Part shown: positions 25,593 through 37,100 of the stretch, piece after piece
Layout: each line of letters starts with the position of its first letter
Position numbering within the stretch: the stretch's first letter is position 1
DNA from: Edolisoma coerulescens
Taxonomy: Eukaryota > Chordata > Aves > Passeriformes > Campephagidae
Reading direction: 5' to 3'
DNA: 64,000 nucleotides
NCBI GenBank assembly: GCA_013397115.1
Contig: VWZW01004140.1
Coordinates: forward strand, 186,001-250,000
Translations under genes and position numbers: made by a program
The notes under the pieces: generated by a model
Seen by the model: the letters and a program-made list of their open reading frames with translations, nothing else
Told to the model about the DNA's origin: nothing
Databases searched by the model: none

Positions 25593-25694
25593 TTAAGCAG
25601 TTATGACCCAGTACCAGCAGCTTTTAGGAAGACAATTCTTTACACTTTACACTCACTGAGGGTTTAATGCCAACAGCAATTATTGTTTTATCCT

Positions 25695-28600
25695 TTACAT
25701 GGGGGTGCTGGAGGTTTCCAGATGCCCAGCTCCTGCTGCCTCTGCCTCCTTCTCCTGGGAGGATCGATCCTCCTGGGAGGGTTCCTCCTCCTCCTCCTCC
25801 CTGGGGGAGAAGGGTCCCACCAGCCAGGACAGAGGAGTGTTGTGCTTCAGGTAATCCAGCAGCTCCTCCATGTACTCCTGGATCACAGCCAGCTTCCTCT
25901 GGCTCTGGGTCAAGACACTGCTGGACAAATCCTGGAAGGATTTTGCCACTGAGAAAGCAGCACGCAGCTCCTGGATGGCACCGAGAGCCTGTTTCACCTT
26001 GTCCTGCAGGCTGCAGGGAAGGCCCTGGATGGCAGCCAGGACTGCACAGCAGGTGAGGTGCAGCTGCTGGGTGATCCTGTGTGCCATGAGCAGGGTCAGA
26101 GACTCCATCTCCTGGGAGGAGGCAGGAAGGACAAGATCAGGAATGAGTCACTTAATTAAAAATAATCAAGGGGATGCTCAGAGCCCTTTGCCTCCCTCCC
26201 TAGGAAGGCACCTCTGGCTCTGCAGGGCTTTCATCTCCACTCTCTTTGAGATACTTCCTACTCCAGTCCAGCCACATCTGGTGTAGTTTCTCCTGCCCCT
26301 CTTGAAGCTTTTGATTAAATCCTTGCTTAAAGGCCTCAATCTGTGGCAGGGGAAGATCAGAGTGTTAAGACAGACAGATCAGCTGGGGAACTGCAAAGCT
26401 TTTCACCACAGCAATGAAGCTGAGACAAGACCAGGGCTTTGGTCCCCTCCTGCCAGGGGCTGGGCTCTACCTACCAGCTCGATGATGCAGTGGAGCTGTG
26501 CCAGGGCCCCCTGCATGCCCTGCCAGACCTGCTTCATCCTGGCTGTGGAGTGCAGGTGGGCAAAGAGGCGAAGTTCCTCTGAGAGAGAGCCCAGGCGCAC
26601 AAAGTACCTCCGCTGCTCCCGCTGCTGCTCCAGGGGCACCACGGCCGTGCCCTCCTCACACGCTGCCAGCTGGGCTGGGGACACAGGCAGTGCCTGAGTC
26701 ACCAGAGATGTCACAGTAACAGGCTCAGGACATCCCAGACTGGGAGCCAGGTACCCTCCAGTGTGGCCCTGGCACAGGGTGCCCAGAGAAGCTGTGGCTG
26801 CCCCTGGATCCCTGGCAGTGTCCCAGGCCAGGTTGGACGGGGCTTGGAGCAGCCTGGGCTAGGGGAAGGTGTCCCTGCCCATGGTGAGAAGCCCAAAATG
26901 AGCTTTAAGCTCCCTTCCAACCCAAACCATTCTGGGATTCTCTTCTTCCCATTAGCCCCATTCCAGAGTAGTGGGGTGAGGAATGGGGCTGGCCACCCCC
27001 CAGTTTAACAGTTCCCATTTCAACAGCCACAAACACCCTTTCCTTACCTAGCTCCTCATTTCCAATGGGGAGAGAGTCACCTCCTGCTGTCCCCAGCACA
27101 GCCTCTGCTCCACAGACGCTGGTCTGTCCCACTCCAGGCTCCAGAACCCCCCCAGCAGCACTGGGCACTGCAGGTCTGGCAGCCCCTGTGCTGCTCTGCA
27201 GAGCCTCCTTGGTAACATCCATCACCCCCAGCACTCTGCTGCTCACAGCATCCTTCACCTCAGCCACTCCGGATGACACCAGCTCCTTCGTGTCAGAGAG
27301 GATCTGGGGAAGAGGAGGAATGGCAGATAATGGAGTGGGTTGTGTCTTACACTGGAATTCTGAACGGCACCAAGAGGACAAATAGCACAGTGTCAGTGAA
27401 GTGTTTACTCTTGCAGGAACTTGCATCACAGAGTCAGGTCCTCATGCAAGAGCCTACATCGCTCCCAGGCTTAGGAACCCCACAAGAACCAGGCCACTCT
27501 GCCTGCCAGGGACAGCACAGCCTTGAAGTCTTACCTGTTCCACTGGCTTTTGAAGGAGTGGCAGCTTCTCCCCCAGTTTCTCCAAACCCTTGGAAGCATA
27601 CTCACTCACTGCAGCAACTGAAGAGAGAACTAAAAAAGTGTCAAAACTTGGTTTTCTGCAATTTCACCTTAAGTTCCACCTTGCAAAAATCAGTTTTAGG
27701 AAACTCTGATTTTAGTTCAGAGTCAATCCCCAACTCTCCATCACACTGCTGGGATCAGGGCTCAGCTTTAGCCTTATTTAGAAGCCAGGAGTTGTCCTTT
27801 CACTGTGGTGACGGAGAGGCGCATTTCCTCACCCCAGGAGTCCTCCCAGGTGTGGAAGGAGCCAGGGAGTCCCTCCCAGGCAGGGCCCTGCCCTTCCCTT
27901 CCCAGGGGATTACCGTGGGGCTCCAGGGTGGCCAGCACTGGCTGCACACAGCTGGCCGTGGCCTCGGTCACACTCTGCACTCCTTTCTCTGCAGCATCAC
28001 ACACAGACCTCAGGCAGGGGTGGCTCTCCTTGGTGGAGGCATAAGCAGCAGAAACCATGTCACAGGCAGAGCTCACCAGGCTCAGACTGGCCACCTCCTT
28101 CACTGCAGCCTGCAAGAGCAAAGAAAAATGCAGCCATGAAGCTCCAAATGGGGCCCTGAGTGGTTCTGCCCTGAAATTCCCTGTTTGGGGGGGAATTGTC
28201 ACCAAATCACCTGTCCTGGCTGAGGGAGAAACTCCTGCCTTGCTCACACATGTAATTAAATCCATAACTCAGTTGTGACACGAGCTGGGGAGCTTTGGCA
28301 TTAATGATGGTCCACCCCAGGAAAATTTTCCTCTGGCACACAGAACAATCAAGTTTGGAGGCAACCTCAATTCTTCTGCCACATCCCCACCTCCAGTTCA
28401 CCTGGAACGGTTATTTGACAAACCAATGTCCCAGGAGAAGCTCCACCAGCCAGGACTGAGCTGGTTTTAAGCTGACAAGACTTCACCCTCACCTGCAGGG
28501 ATGCTGCTGGTCACAGTCTTTGTCCAAGAGAGAGCAGAGACAGGGTTTTTGTATGCAGCAGTTTTGTTTTAAGCAGTTCTGACCCAGTCCCAGCAGCTTG

Positions 28601-29004
28601 TAGGAAGACAATTCTAAGCAGAGCAAGAGCAGCAGGTCTCAGGGATGCTGAAACATTGGAATCTTTCCCTGGGAGCACTGCTTACAGCAAGCCAGGATCT
28701 CAAGTTAGAGAAACATCTTTCCTAGCCAAGAACCAGCCAGTTTTGCTCAGCCTAAGTGGTTACAGGGACTTTAGGGCCATGTTTTTGTCTGTGTTGTCAC
28801 CCAGAAGCTGCAAGATACAGCCTGAGCAGGGGGAACTCTCCCTTTTTGGGGTTCAGCTCCCCTCAGCCACAGCAGGGCCACCTCCTCACCCCTGCTCCCA
28901 GCAGCTGCCACTCCTCACACCCCACGGGGAGCACCTACCTCCTCCTCCTTCACCTCTGGGGAGCTCTGGGCAACCTCCTCCTTGTCAGGAACAGCAGAGG
29001 CCAT
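25695..29004 (-). CDS. PLIN3: Perilipin-3 (TIP47-like) lipid-droplet coat protein, seven coding exons
   Basis: Coding exons in transcript order: 29004-28939, 28109-27914, 27617-27535, 27303-27048, 26674-26475, 26340-26212, 26111-25695. Every intron has GT/AG ends and the phases join without a break, giving 448 residues; human PLIN3 has 434. Residues 1-22 are a Glu-rich leader. Residues 23-115 form the PAT domain, including SACDMVSAAYASTKES and CDAAEKGV, both very close to mammalian PLIN3. Residues 116-153 are an 11-mer-type amphipathic stretch (DTKELVSS). Residues 154-200 are a diverged Ala/Gly/Pro-rich linker. YFVRLGSLS lies at 224-232, EGQEKLHQMW in the sixth exon, FQDLSSSVL in the last, and WLVGPF at 406-411, followed by six Glu. 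The family coats lipid droplets and moves between cytosol and droplet; the role here is inferred from the family. PLIN2 is less likely because the helical-bundle motifs match PLIN3 better. The ATG is the first in its exon, 5 bases after the acceptor, in a good context (GCCATGG). Confidence 0.9.
26763..26945 (+). mobile_element. CR1 LINE 3' fragment in a PLIN3 intron
   Basis: The segment runs from the 'ccctggcacagggtgcccag' region to the CR1 3' end (CTTCCAACCCAAACCATTCT). It lies antisense to PLIN3 between the exons at 27048 and 26674. It is a typical 5'-truncated copy with no coding capacity and does not disturb the splice sites. Confidence 0.85.
28514..28615 (-). repeat. Intronic duplicate of the PLIN3 3' UTR with lost poly-A signal
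   Basis: This block matches 25539-25639 (3' UTR and poly-A region of PLIN3) at about 90% identity by hand alignment: roughly nine substitutions and one single-base indel over 101 bases, same orientation. The similarity starts and stops sharply. The copy sits between the first coding exon and the PAT-domain exon. Its hexamer is AACAAA instead of AATAAA, so it probably no longer ends transcripts. It may be a remnant of a tandem PLIN duplicate or a local copy event. Confidence 0.75.
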
Positions 29005-29429
29005 GGCAGCTGGAATGCAGGGAACATCAAGGCTTTAGGGAAAGATCCCCCTGCCAAGAGGACACTTCCCTCTAAGGTCATAAAAGAGAGAAGTTCCTTC
29101 ACTGCCTGTTCAGGGGAAACCCCCAAAACAGCCCCACAGGAGGGGGATCTGTGCCACTTGCAAATATACCTGGTTTCAAGTGGTTTATGACAATCAAAGG
29201 AATGAGGAGAACATTCTTTCCTCACCCTGGAGACCCAATATTATCAATATACTTAGGAGAGGCACAAGGTACCTCCTTCCTTCCCATCAAGGCTTCAAGG
29301 AATTCTTGAATAAAAGAAATAACAACAGCAGAACTGGGGGAAAACAGAGCTCAAGGGTCTGCCCTGCTGTTATCACACCCCAACACCTGAATATTCCCCC
29401 TGGAAATTCCAGAACAGGACCTTTTTTAC

Positions 29430-29478
29430 CTGTGGGAGGTGAGCAGACTACCAGCAAGGAAGAACCAGACACTCACCA
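29430..29478 (-). other. PLIN3: Putative 5' untranslated exon 1 of PLIN3
   Basis: A transcription start about 30 bases below the TATA element would fall near 29478. The first usable donor after that is CACAG|GTAAAA, with the exon ending at 29430. It would splice to the acceptor CCAG at 29011-29010, so the next exon begins at 29009, five bases before the ATG. An alternative donor (CATG|GTGAGT, exon end 29477) is stronger but lies too close to the predicted start. This is inferred from signals only; no transcript evidence is available. Confidence 0.4.
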
Positions 29479-29500
29479 TGCTCCACTAACCCCTCTTGCC

Positions 29501-29508
29501 TTTTTATA
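29501..29508 (-). promoter_or_regulatory. PLIN3: TATA box of PLIN3
   Basis: Read on the minus strand this is TATAAAAA, about 500 bases upstream of the initiator codon and at the right distance from a spliceable 5' leader. The surroundings are not a CpG island, so a focused TATA-type promoter fits. A reverse CCAAT element lies about 80 bases further upstream. Confidence 0.6.
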
Positions 29509-29584
29509 GTGCCAGGGATGGGGTAAGGAGGGACCCTCAGGGCTGCTCTGGGCAGCAGCAGGAAGGAGCCAGTCCCTGTCCTGG

Positions 29585-29589
29585 CCAAT
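29585..29589 (+). promoter_or_regulatory. Inverted CCAAT box upstream of PLIN3
   Basis: CCAAT on the plus strand reads ATTGG in the direction of PLIN3 transcription, about 105 bases upstream of the predicted start. That is near the usual CCAAT position, and NF-Y binds either orientation. A five-base match is weak on its own; the position beside a TATA box is the main support. Confidence 0.35.
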
Positions 29590-29630
29590 TAGAGGGGACT
29601 AGGGCTGAAATGGGCCCTGCTGTGGCTCGT

Positions 29631-29647
29631 TAATTACTTTGTAATTA
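29631..29647. promoter_or_regulatory. Perfect homeodomain-type palindrome upstream of PLIN3
   Basis: TAATTAC-TTT-GTAATTA is a perfect inverted repeat with 7-base arms and a 3-base spacer, about 155 bases upstream of the predicted PLIN3 start. Paired TAAT half-sites suit dimers of homeodomain or POU-type factors, and the base composition also resembles HNF1 sites. Binding is inferred from the motif only. Confidence 0.4.
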
Positions 29648-29699
29648 GGCAGGTACACCTTGCCCTGTGTAAAGCAGCTTCACTTGGAGGCCTCCATTC

Positions 29700-30671
29700 C
29701 ATCAGCAGTGACTGTGGGAATGTGTGAAAGCAGTTTCCCATTGCATTAATGATATTTAATGATTAATCATGTTCCTAGATTAGGGATGAGCAATAAGATT
29801 TTGGGTTATTTAAGGGGAACTTAATTTCTAAGTTGGTCTGAGGTGCCACAATCCTTTGCCAACCATGTTCAGGGCTCTCTGACCAGTTGTCTACAGTTCT
29901 CCTTTTGTCCCTGGATTCTGAACACTGCAGGGAATTGAGTTTATTTATTTATTAAGATGTTTTTTCTGATGACAGACACTACATACCAAAGATCATCATT
30001 TTTACTCGAAATATATGGCACTCTCTGTGCTTTCTCAGGCACATTTAATGGTAAACTCAGCGTTAGAAAAAGGAAAAAACCACTTTGGGATGGCCCTGGC
30101 TGCACAAAGACCACAGTCTCATGCAGTTTGCTGCGTGCTGAGCCTGGGTGATTGTGAGGCTGCCAAACAAACCTATTTTAATGGCCACGGAGCTGCTCCG
30201 AGTGCAGTGCTGGAGGCTCACCCAGGAAATCCGGGGGTTCTGCCACACTGTCTCTAATCAGAGCTCACTATCTCCATAACAGGCCATCAGAGTGATCAGC
30301 GAAATGTCTCAGGTTGTTCCCTGGGGTCTGTGCTGCAAGAGAGGAAAAACCCCCTCTGAGTACTCCCTGTCCTCCAGCCAAGCCCTGGAGCAGTGCTGAA
30401 GTCCTGCTCGAGGATCCACCAGCCCAGAACACCTGGAGGGAGGAGCAGTGGTTGTGCTTTGCCTCGAGGTTTGTCCTTCTGGTTTGGGCTGTGACAGCAG
30501 CAGCCCTGGAATGTGTCACCCTCCTGCCCAGAGCTCCCCCTGCTCAGCTCTCACTGCTCCTGGCAAGGCTTTGCATGACCAGGCTCATGATGGGTGTCAC
30601 CTCGTACAGGGACGAAAAGCTCCTTGGTGGCCTGAGATGTCCAGGCAGTCGCCTCCGCCTGCAGCAGTAAC
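29700..30671. other. Upstream flank of PLIN3, nothing recognised
   Basis: AT-rich first 250 bases, then mixed sequence. There are no exons, repeats or CpG island. It could hold distal PLIN3 regulatory sites but none is specific enough to call. Confidence 0.4.
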
Positions 30672-30920
30672 AGCCTTGAGTTCCACCAGGGGAGGTTTAG
30701 GTTGGATACTGGGAAAAACTTCCTCACCCAAAGGGTGGTCAGGCATTAGAACATCTGCCTAGGGCACTGGTGGAATCACCATTCCTGGAAGTGCTCAAAA
30801 AACCCGTGGGTGTGGGGCCTGGGGACATGGTTTGGTGGCAGAGCTGGCAGTGCTAGGGGAACGGTTGGACTCGATGATCTTAAGTGCCTTTTCCAACCTT
30901 AATAATTCCATGATTCCATG
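30672..30920 (+). mobile_element. CR1 LINE 3' fragment
   Basis: Runs to a well-preserved 3' end: CTTTTCCAACCTTAATAATT followed by imperfect ATTCCATG repeats. Confidence 0.85.
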
Positions 30921-31039
30921 CTTATGGTTCCATCTTCTTTCTGGAAATTGGATTTTGAACCTGTGGAAATGGGAGCTACCGTGTTCCAGAGGATGAGCTT
31001 CCAACCATATTCCAGAGGATGAGCTCTGTCTGGCTCATC

Positions 31040-31203
31040 AGCACAGCACAAGCCACAGCCCCAAGGCTGTCACAGCTCCAGGAGCGTTTGGACACCGCTC
31101 CCAAGGATGCTCAGGGTGGGGTTGTTGGGGTGTCTGTGCAGGAGCTGGACTCCATGATCCTTATGGGTCCCTCCCAGCTCAGGATATTCCATGATCCTAT
31201 GAA
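31040..31203 (+). mobile_element. CR1 LINE 3' fragment
   Basis: GC-rich CR1 subfamily related to the 12.3 kb copy; ends CAGCTCAGGATATTCCATGA. It lies 120 bases after another CR1 in the same orientation. Confidence 0.8.
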
Positions 31204-32244
31204 AGAAAAAGAGCATGGGAAGAGGCCAAAACAGGCATTGGCTGCACCTTTTTCCCATAATCCACACAATTTCAGCCAAGTTCTCAGGCTGGTTCTCACC
31301 TGGGTCTCCCTGCAGCTACAACCTCCTCAGGGGACGTGTTTGTGTGTGTGAGGCTGGGGGGTCTCTGTTCCCTGCTGAGAACACCTCTTTTGAAGGAAAG
31401 ACACCACCCAAGGCAGGGGCAGGGAGAGAGAGGTGCTGTGGTGCTGGGAAGGGCACGAGTTGTGTAAATCCAGGGCAGAATTGATGGGAGGGAACTCCAC
31501 CAGGTCCTGGCAGCTGTTGGTGCTGGAGAAGTCGGTGAAGCTCAGTCAGTGCCAGAGGTGCCAGTAAATTAAATCACCATCACTGGGCTGTAGATTAATC
31601 ACCATTCCTGTGCTGATGGCTGCACTGGGGTTTGAAGCCCACAGAGCTCCTGTGGAAGAGCAGGAGCACAGCCTGTGGATGCTGTATCCATGACAACAGC
31701 TCCTTCCACCCTCAGCTATCTCACAGCAATTAGAAATGGCCATCCCAGGGCTAATGATGGCAACGGAGGGGCCGGAGCACTGGGCTGGGCTTGAGGACTG
31801 TGGGACTGAGTCCTCAGCCCTGCCAGCTGCTTGTGGGGTGACTGTCTGAGACTGTTGGGTTTTGTGTCTCAGCTCCTCCACCTTTAGGATGGTGTCCATG
31901 GTTTTGACCTTTTCCCACAATAGGCTTTGGGATCCGCTGATGCCGAGTGCCAGGTGAGAGCTGGGGTTACTGATAACAAACTCCACACTCACCACTGGGA
32001 AGGCACGTCCTGCTCGAGTCACAGCCCCCTCAGCCAGAGAAATAAGAGCTTCCCAGAGCAGATCTGGCCAGCACAAGTTGCCAGATCCTTGGAGGAGGAA
32101 GCACAGCCCATCTCTGATGTGGCAGGAGCTTGGGCAGGAGCTCCACTCAAGCTGTGAGCAGAGCTGCCAGGAGGTCAGGCTGGGCTCTGCTCTCCATCCC
32201 ATCCTGCTCCTCCTCCAGACACCTGGGGAAATACATCCAGCAAG

Positions 32245-32716
32245 GGCATGAAACCTCCTGGAGTGGGTCCAGAGGAGGCACCAAGGTGATCAGAGGGATG
32301 GGGCTTCTCCTCACAGCTTTTCCTCCTGCTGTGAGGAAAAGCTGAGAGAGTTGGGATTGTTCAGCCTGGAAAAGAGAAGGCTCTGGGGTGATCTAATTAC
32401 AGCCTTCCAGTGCCTGAAGGAGCCAACAGGAAAGATAGAGAGAAACTATTGACGAGGGCCTGGAGTGACAAGACAAGGGGGAATGGCTTCAAACTGACAG
32501 AGAGTAGGTTTGGATTGGATATTGGGAGGGAATTCTTCCCTATGAGGGTGGTGAGGCCCTGGCACAGGGTGCCCAGAGAAGCTGTGGCTGCCCCTGGATC
32601 CCTGGAAGTGTCCAAGGCCAGGCTGGAAGGGGCTTGGAGCAACCTGGGCTAGGGGAAGGTGTCCCTGGGGACTGGGATTTAAGCTTTAAGATCCTTCTCA
32701 ACCCATTCTGTGATGA
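32245..32716 (+). mobile_element. CR1 LINE fragment (longest in the window)
   Basis: About 470 bases, starting with the CTCCTGGAGTGGGTCCAGAG region and ending CTCAACCCATTCTGTGATG. It shows the block order expected for the last part of CR1 plus its 3' UTR. No intact reverse transcriptase. Confidence 0.85.
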
Positions 32717-33494
32717 AATAGGTGCCTGTCACCCAAGAAGGTGCCCTCCACCAGCATCCCTCGTAGCTGGACCAGTACTTCCAAGCAGGCTGGACCACTG
32801 GACAAGTTCTGGCTGCAGCAGGCACAGTGGGACACCCATAGGAGACCATCCACACCCCTCCAAGAGCACCCTTAGAGACTGATACCTGGCTCCATGCTTG
32901 GATTTTGAGGGTTTGCATGGTGCACGTGCACAGGGGGGGTCACAAAGCAGAAGAGGAGCTCTGGGTGCCCCTCTGCCCCACAACACACTTGCTTAGAGTG
33001 CCCTGGCCTCTTTCAATCATCTCCGCATCATGCCATCAGCAGGTGGCATATATCTGAAGAGGGTGACCAGCAAACTGTCATAAACACCCCTCAGAAATAT
33101 TATTTGAAGTCCTTTCCATAAAAAGAAACTGGAGCTTGATATATGTGCAGAGCACAAAGAATGGGATCCTGCAGCACATTTTGAAAATCACTGCTTTAGG
33201 CAATCTCCTTAGCAGCTTGTTAGATGTTTTATAAGTGTCCTTCCCAGCTCCAAAAGAAATAATACCACTAATGATTGTGTCAGATACAAAATAATTTCAC
33301 AGCCTTTTTTGTCTGCAAGCTTTCCAATTTCAATAAATCACGTGCCCTTCTGTGCAGCTGAAGGAATCCAAAGCCCATAGAGCAGGCAGCTTGGCTGGGA
33401 AAGAAAATAAAAAGAGGAAGGACACCGAGGCCGTTTTTTTCCTGTATTAATTCCGGCCCTGGTTTGTTTGCCTTAGCAAGCCAGGCCTTGCTGA

Positions 33495-33710
33495 GCTGTG
33501 ATTGCCGCTCCCAGCGGCACGGCTGAGCGCTCCCGGCATCCCGCGGGGAGGGAAGGGCTGGTATTAAACATGGAGAGGGATAACGAGGGAATGTGCACAG
33601 CCCTGCATGTTTCACCAGTTGGCAGAGCGGACTGGTGTCCCCGAGAGGGCTGGGGAACATCCCAGCTCCCCGGGGCGCGGTGGGAGCTGTGCCCTGCCGG
33701 CTCTCCTGCC
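33495..33710. promoter_or_regulatory. CpG-rich patch, possible orphan CpG island
   Basis: About 15 CpG dinucleotides fall in roughly 215 bases (for example CCCGCGGGGAG and CCCCGGGGCGCGG), far denser than the neighbourhood. No exon or gene start could be tied to it. It could be a distal promoter or enhancer, a noncoding-RNA promoter, or simply a GC-rich spot. Confidence 0.4.
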
Positions 33711-34017
33711 ACATCCCAGGGAAGGGATTTGCACGGCTGAGGGGCTGGGGCAGGGCTTTGACCAGGGAACTGTGGGGACCTGTAAGCTCCCTGCAAATCC
33801 CCCAGTGCCCAGGAGATTGTCCTTGTGGACACAGCCACACCTGAGTGACAGCACCAATCCACCAGGAAAAGCTTTCCTGCTGGTGCTCTCCTTAGGGACG
33901 GCAGGGATGGAGCAGGGCAGAAAGGACATGAGTGCCTTTATGCTTTACCTCTTGGATTTAAAGATGGAATATTGTATAGGGGAAGCAGAAAACTCGTTTC
34001 ACACCTCCCTTGAATCA

Positions 34018-34160
34018 TAAAATCACAGAATGGTTTGGGGTGGAAGGAACCTTAAAGCTCATCTTATTCCAACTTCCCTAAAGGGACACCTTCTGCTATC
34101 CCAGGTTGCTCCAAGCCTCATCCAGCCTGGCCTTGGACACTTCCAGGGATCCAGGGGCAA
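34018..34160 (-). mobile_element. CR1 LINE 3' fragment
   Basis: AAAATCACAGAATGGTTTGG at the left is the CR1 3' end; the copy breaks off after about 140 bases. Confidence 0.8.
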
Positions 34161-37100
34161 TGGTGAGTCTCTCCCTAACAGAATAATTGCAACCCAGGCC
34201 AGAGTTATTTTAAATACCCAGAAACAACCAGTAAAAATCCGTATTTCTGGGAAACGTGCATTTCTGGTCTTTTGAAACTCCCTGCTGAATTTTCACTGGG
34301 AGTTATAGGGGAAAGAGCCCAGAACAGAATTGTTAACAAACAGAAATTGAACAAGCTACATTGAAAGGAGCAGAGGATGGAGACTCTCCAGGGCCCAACG
34401 CAGTTCCAGACCATGAATAAATAACATGGACTGCCAGACCACCCTTCCTGTGGTGATTGCATCCACCTGCTCCTGCTCTCAATAACAGCAAAGACCTCTC
34501 CAGACTCTTGCACGAAGTGGGGTAAGGCCACAAGTTCTCTGGCTTGGTGCTCCAGAGGCCTGAGGAGCACTTGAGGAGAAGCACAATCCCGTGTGTCCCT
34601 TGGCCCCACGCTGTCCCCACACACTGGGGCTGAGGTTTACTCTCACGACTAATTCCAGGTCCTGGCTGAGCTTCCCATGGGATTTGCACACTCTCCCCCC
34701 GATTCTCTGGTGGCTGCTGCACTCCCAGCTTTCACAGCGATGTCTCCAGCACTTCCACTGCCTTTCCCTTAGCCAGCTGCCTGTTTTTGTAGCATTTTGT
34801 AAGAATTTAATTACCTTGGAAACCTTTTATGTGCTCTGTAAGACCTGATTGAAATTTAGTAAAGGATGCAGAAAGCTCAACTTAAACACCCAAAGGAGAC
34901 AGTCACTCTGCAATGTGAAATAACATCTGATCCATCTGAGTTTCATTTACCCACAGCAATTATGATTTTTCCTTATTTGCTGACTGATGTAATTTTGAGA
35001 AATTTATTCTAGTCCTGTATGGCCCCTCCTTTTCCACTGAAATTCCTGGAGTAGCTGGCATCACCAGGGAGATGATCCCACTCAAGACCTGCCAGGGACC
35101 CCTCTCTGGGCAGAGCAGCAGCCTCAGCTCATCATCTTTTCAGTCTGGGAGTCTACAAAATAAAAAATATAACTCAAAAGAGAAGGAAAAGCTCAGAAAG
35201 CACATGATTAACTAAATTTTGTGTGTGCAAGTGTGGATATTTAAGCTTTTCATTGTTAAAGCTGTCCCTGAACTCCTGGGCTTTGCTCCAGAGGTGAGTG
35301 GGTATCTCAGGTGTGACGATCTTCAGACCCCTTCATCTCCCACCCGTGCTGTTTCCACTGCCCTGCTCTGGGTTTGGGTCTTATCTTGCTTATTCCCCTG
35401 GCACAAGTTGTGATAAACCCCCATGAAATCCCTGTTCCCTCCATCCAAGGTCACTGTCTCGGGGTCCCTCACACCGATCCCTCACAGCCCATGGATAGTG
35501 AGGGATGCTTCTCCCAGGTAGAAGAGACTCCCAGTAACTGCAGGCTGAGATGGATGAGAATGGTTGGGGCATTTTGGTGTTTTGAATCCTCCCATTTATT
35601 GTCCTTTTTTTTGGAAATCACCTGGCCATTGCTGTCCTTCAAACTGTACCATTGGCTGATCCCAAGAAGAAGCCTGTTTTCCCCAAGGCATGGCTCGAGG
35701 CTTTCATGGGAGGATGACGGTGAAATGTAGAGTCCTGGAGGTCTGGAAACATCATTTCATAGGGGACAATCTGTGTCGTGCCCCTTGGCAGGGGGACACA
35801 GGATGGGAGTCATTAATCGTGTGGGTGGGTCTGAATGAAGGTTGTCCAGTCGAATTCCAGCTGCCTAAGCCAAACTCTGAGGTTTCAAACTTCCATAAAA
35901 TCCTTGGAATGTGCTGCCACCATTCAAGGGCAGTTGGGAGATTAATTTCCCCGTGGTTCAATTTGCAGTTTGATGGCATCAGGGTCAGGACGGACCAGAG
36001 CCATCCCCTCTGCCCTCCAGCTGGAATTCCGGTGCCAGGTGTTACTTGCTGAATTCCAGGAGGGTTTCAGGAATATCACTGGTATGGGAGCAGCAGGAAG
36101 GTTTTGGGAATATCACTGGTATGGGAGCAGCAGCCTGTGCACCAGCCCAGCTATTTTGCATTTGAATTTCAGACCTGGCAGCCTGAGGGCTAAAACAGTT
36201 TTAATGCTGGGCTCTGCAAAAAAACGTCCAATCTTAACGATGCCAGGCAGTCGAGATCTCTTAGAGATGTAGGAATATTATGGGATAACCCTGATGCAAT
36301 CAGAGGTAACTTGCCTGTAACACTCACAGATTGCTTTCCCGTGTCCCACAAGCTTTTTCATTGCTTTTTTTAGTGGTTTGGATTTTCGAAGGCAGAAGTT
36401 AAAGATGTTACAGCTGACTTTAGAGTGATGCCTTCAGCTCCAAACAGGGATTTTCCAGCAGCTCCTTTCCAAGCCATGGCTTCGTGGCCATCCTGCTCCA
36501 GCACCCTGCAGGATGCTCTGGGAGGAGAAGGTGCATTTTCCTTTGTGCTGTAAATCTCCTTTCCGAGTGCCTGGAGGCTCAGAGCTCCAGCGATGGCAGC
36601 GATGAGCAGCAGCCAGGAGCTCCTCTCCCTGTTCCATGGGATTGCAGGCTTTTCCCGAAATCCCTGTGTCCCAGGGAGCCGTGCTGGGGCTCTGCCCACA
36701 GCCCATGAGGCGCTGGTGTTTTATTCCAGTGGTGCTCTCAAGGAGCCCTAGTTTGCATTATTATCCTGAGCAGTGGGATAGGACCGCCCTACTTTGCCTC
36801 CCATAAAAATAGCACTGAAATAAGGTTTGATCTTTCTCCAGCCACGGAAATAATTGTGAGCTGTTTGCTTCCATGCTCTTCCCAGTCAGTTGTTGGAGCT
36901 ATTTTAAAATTATTCTTTCAGTGCCTTTTTTTTTTGATGGGGGTCACTGAGATTGGTGGCAAATCTCGATACACCTGTCAAGATACCTTTTTTTTCCCCA
37001 CTAACAGCACATTTTGTATTAGATGTTGCAGCATTAGTGTATTTTAATATGTATCCCTTTCTTTTGCCTTTCTCTAAAGTAGTTGGAGGATGCAATTTTC

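Noticed and set aside
27273..28139. A 288-codon open frame on the plus strand
   Set aside because: It runs antisense across PLIN3 exons and introns. The real exons on the minus strand explain the absence of stops; no domain is recognisable.
31546..32202. A 218-codon open frame on the minus strand
   Set aside because: No known domain, no splice or promoter context, and such a length is expected by chance in 64 kb at about 50% GC.
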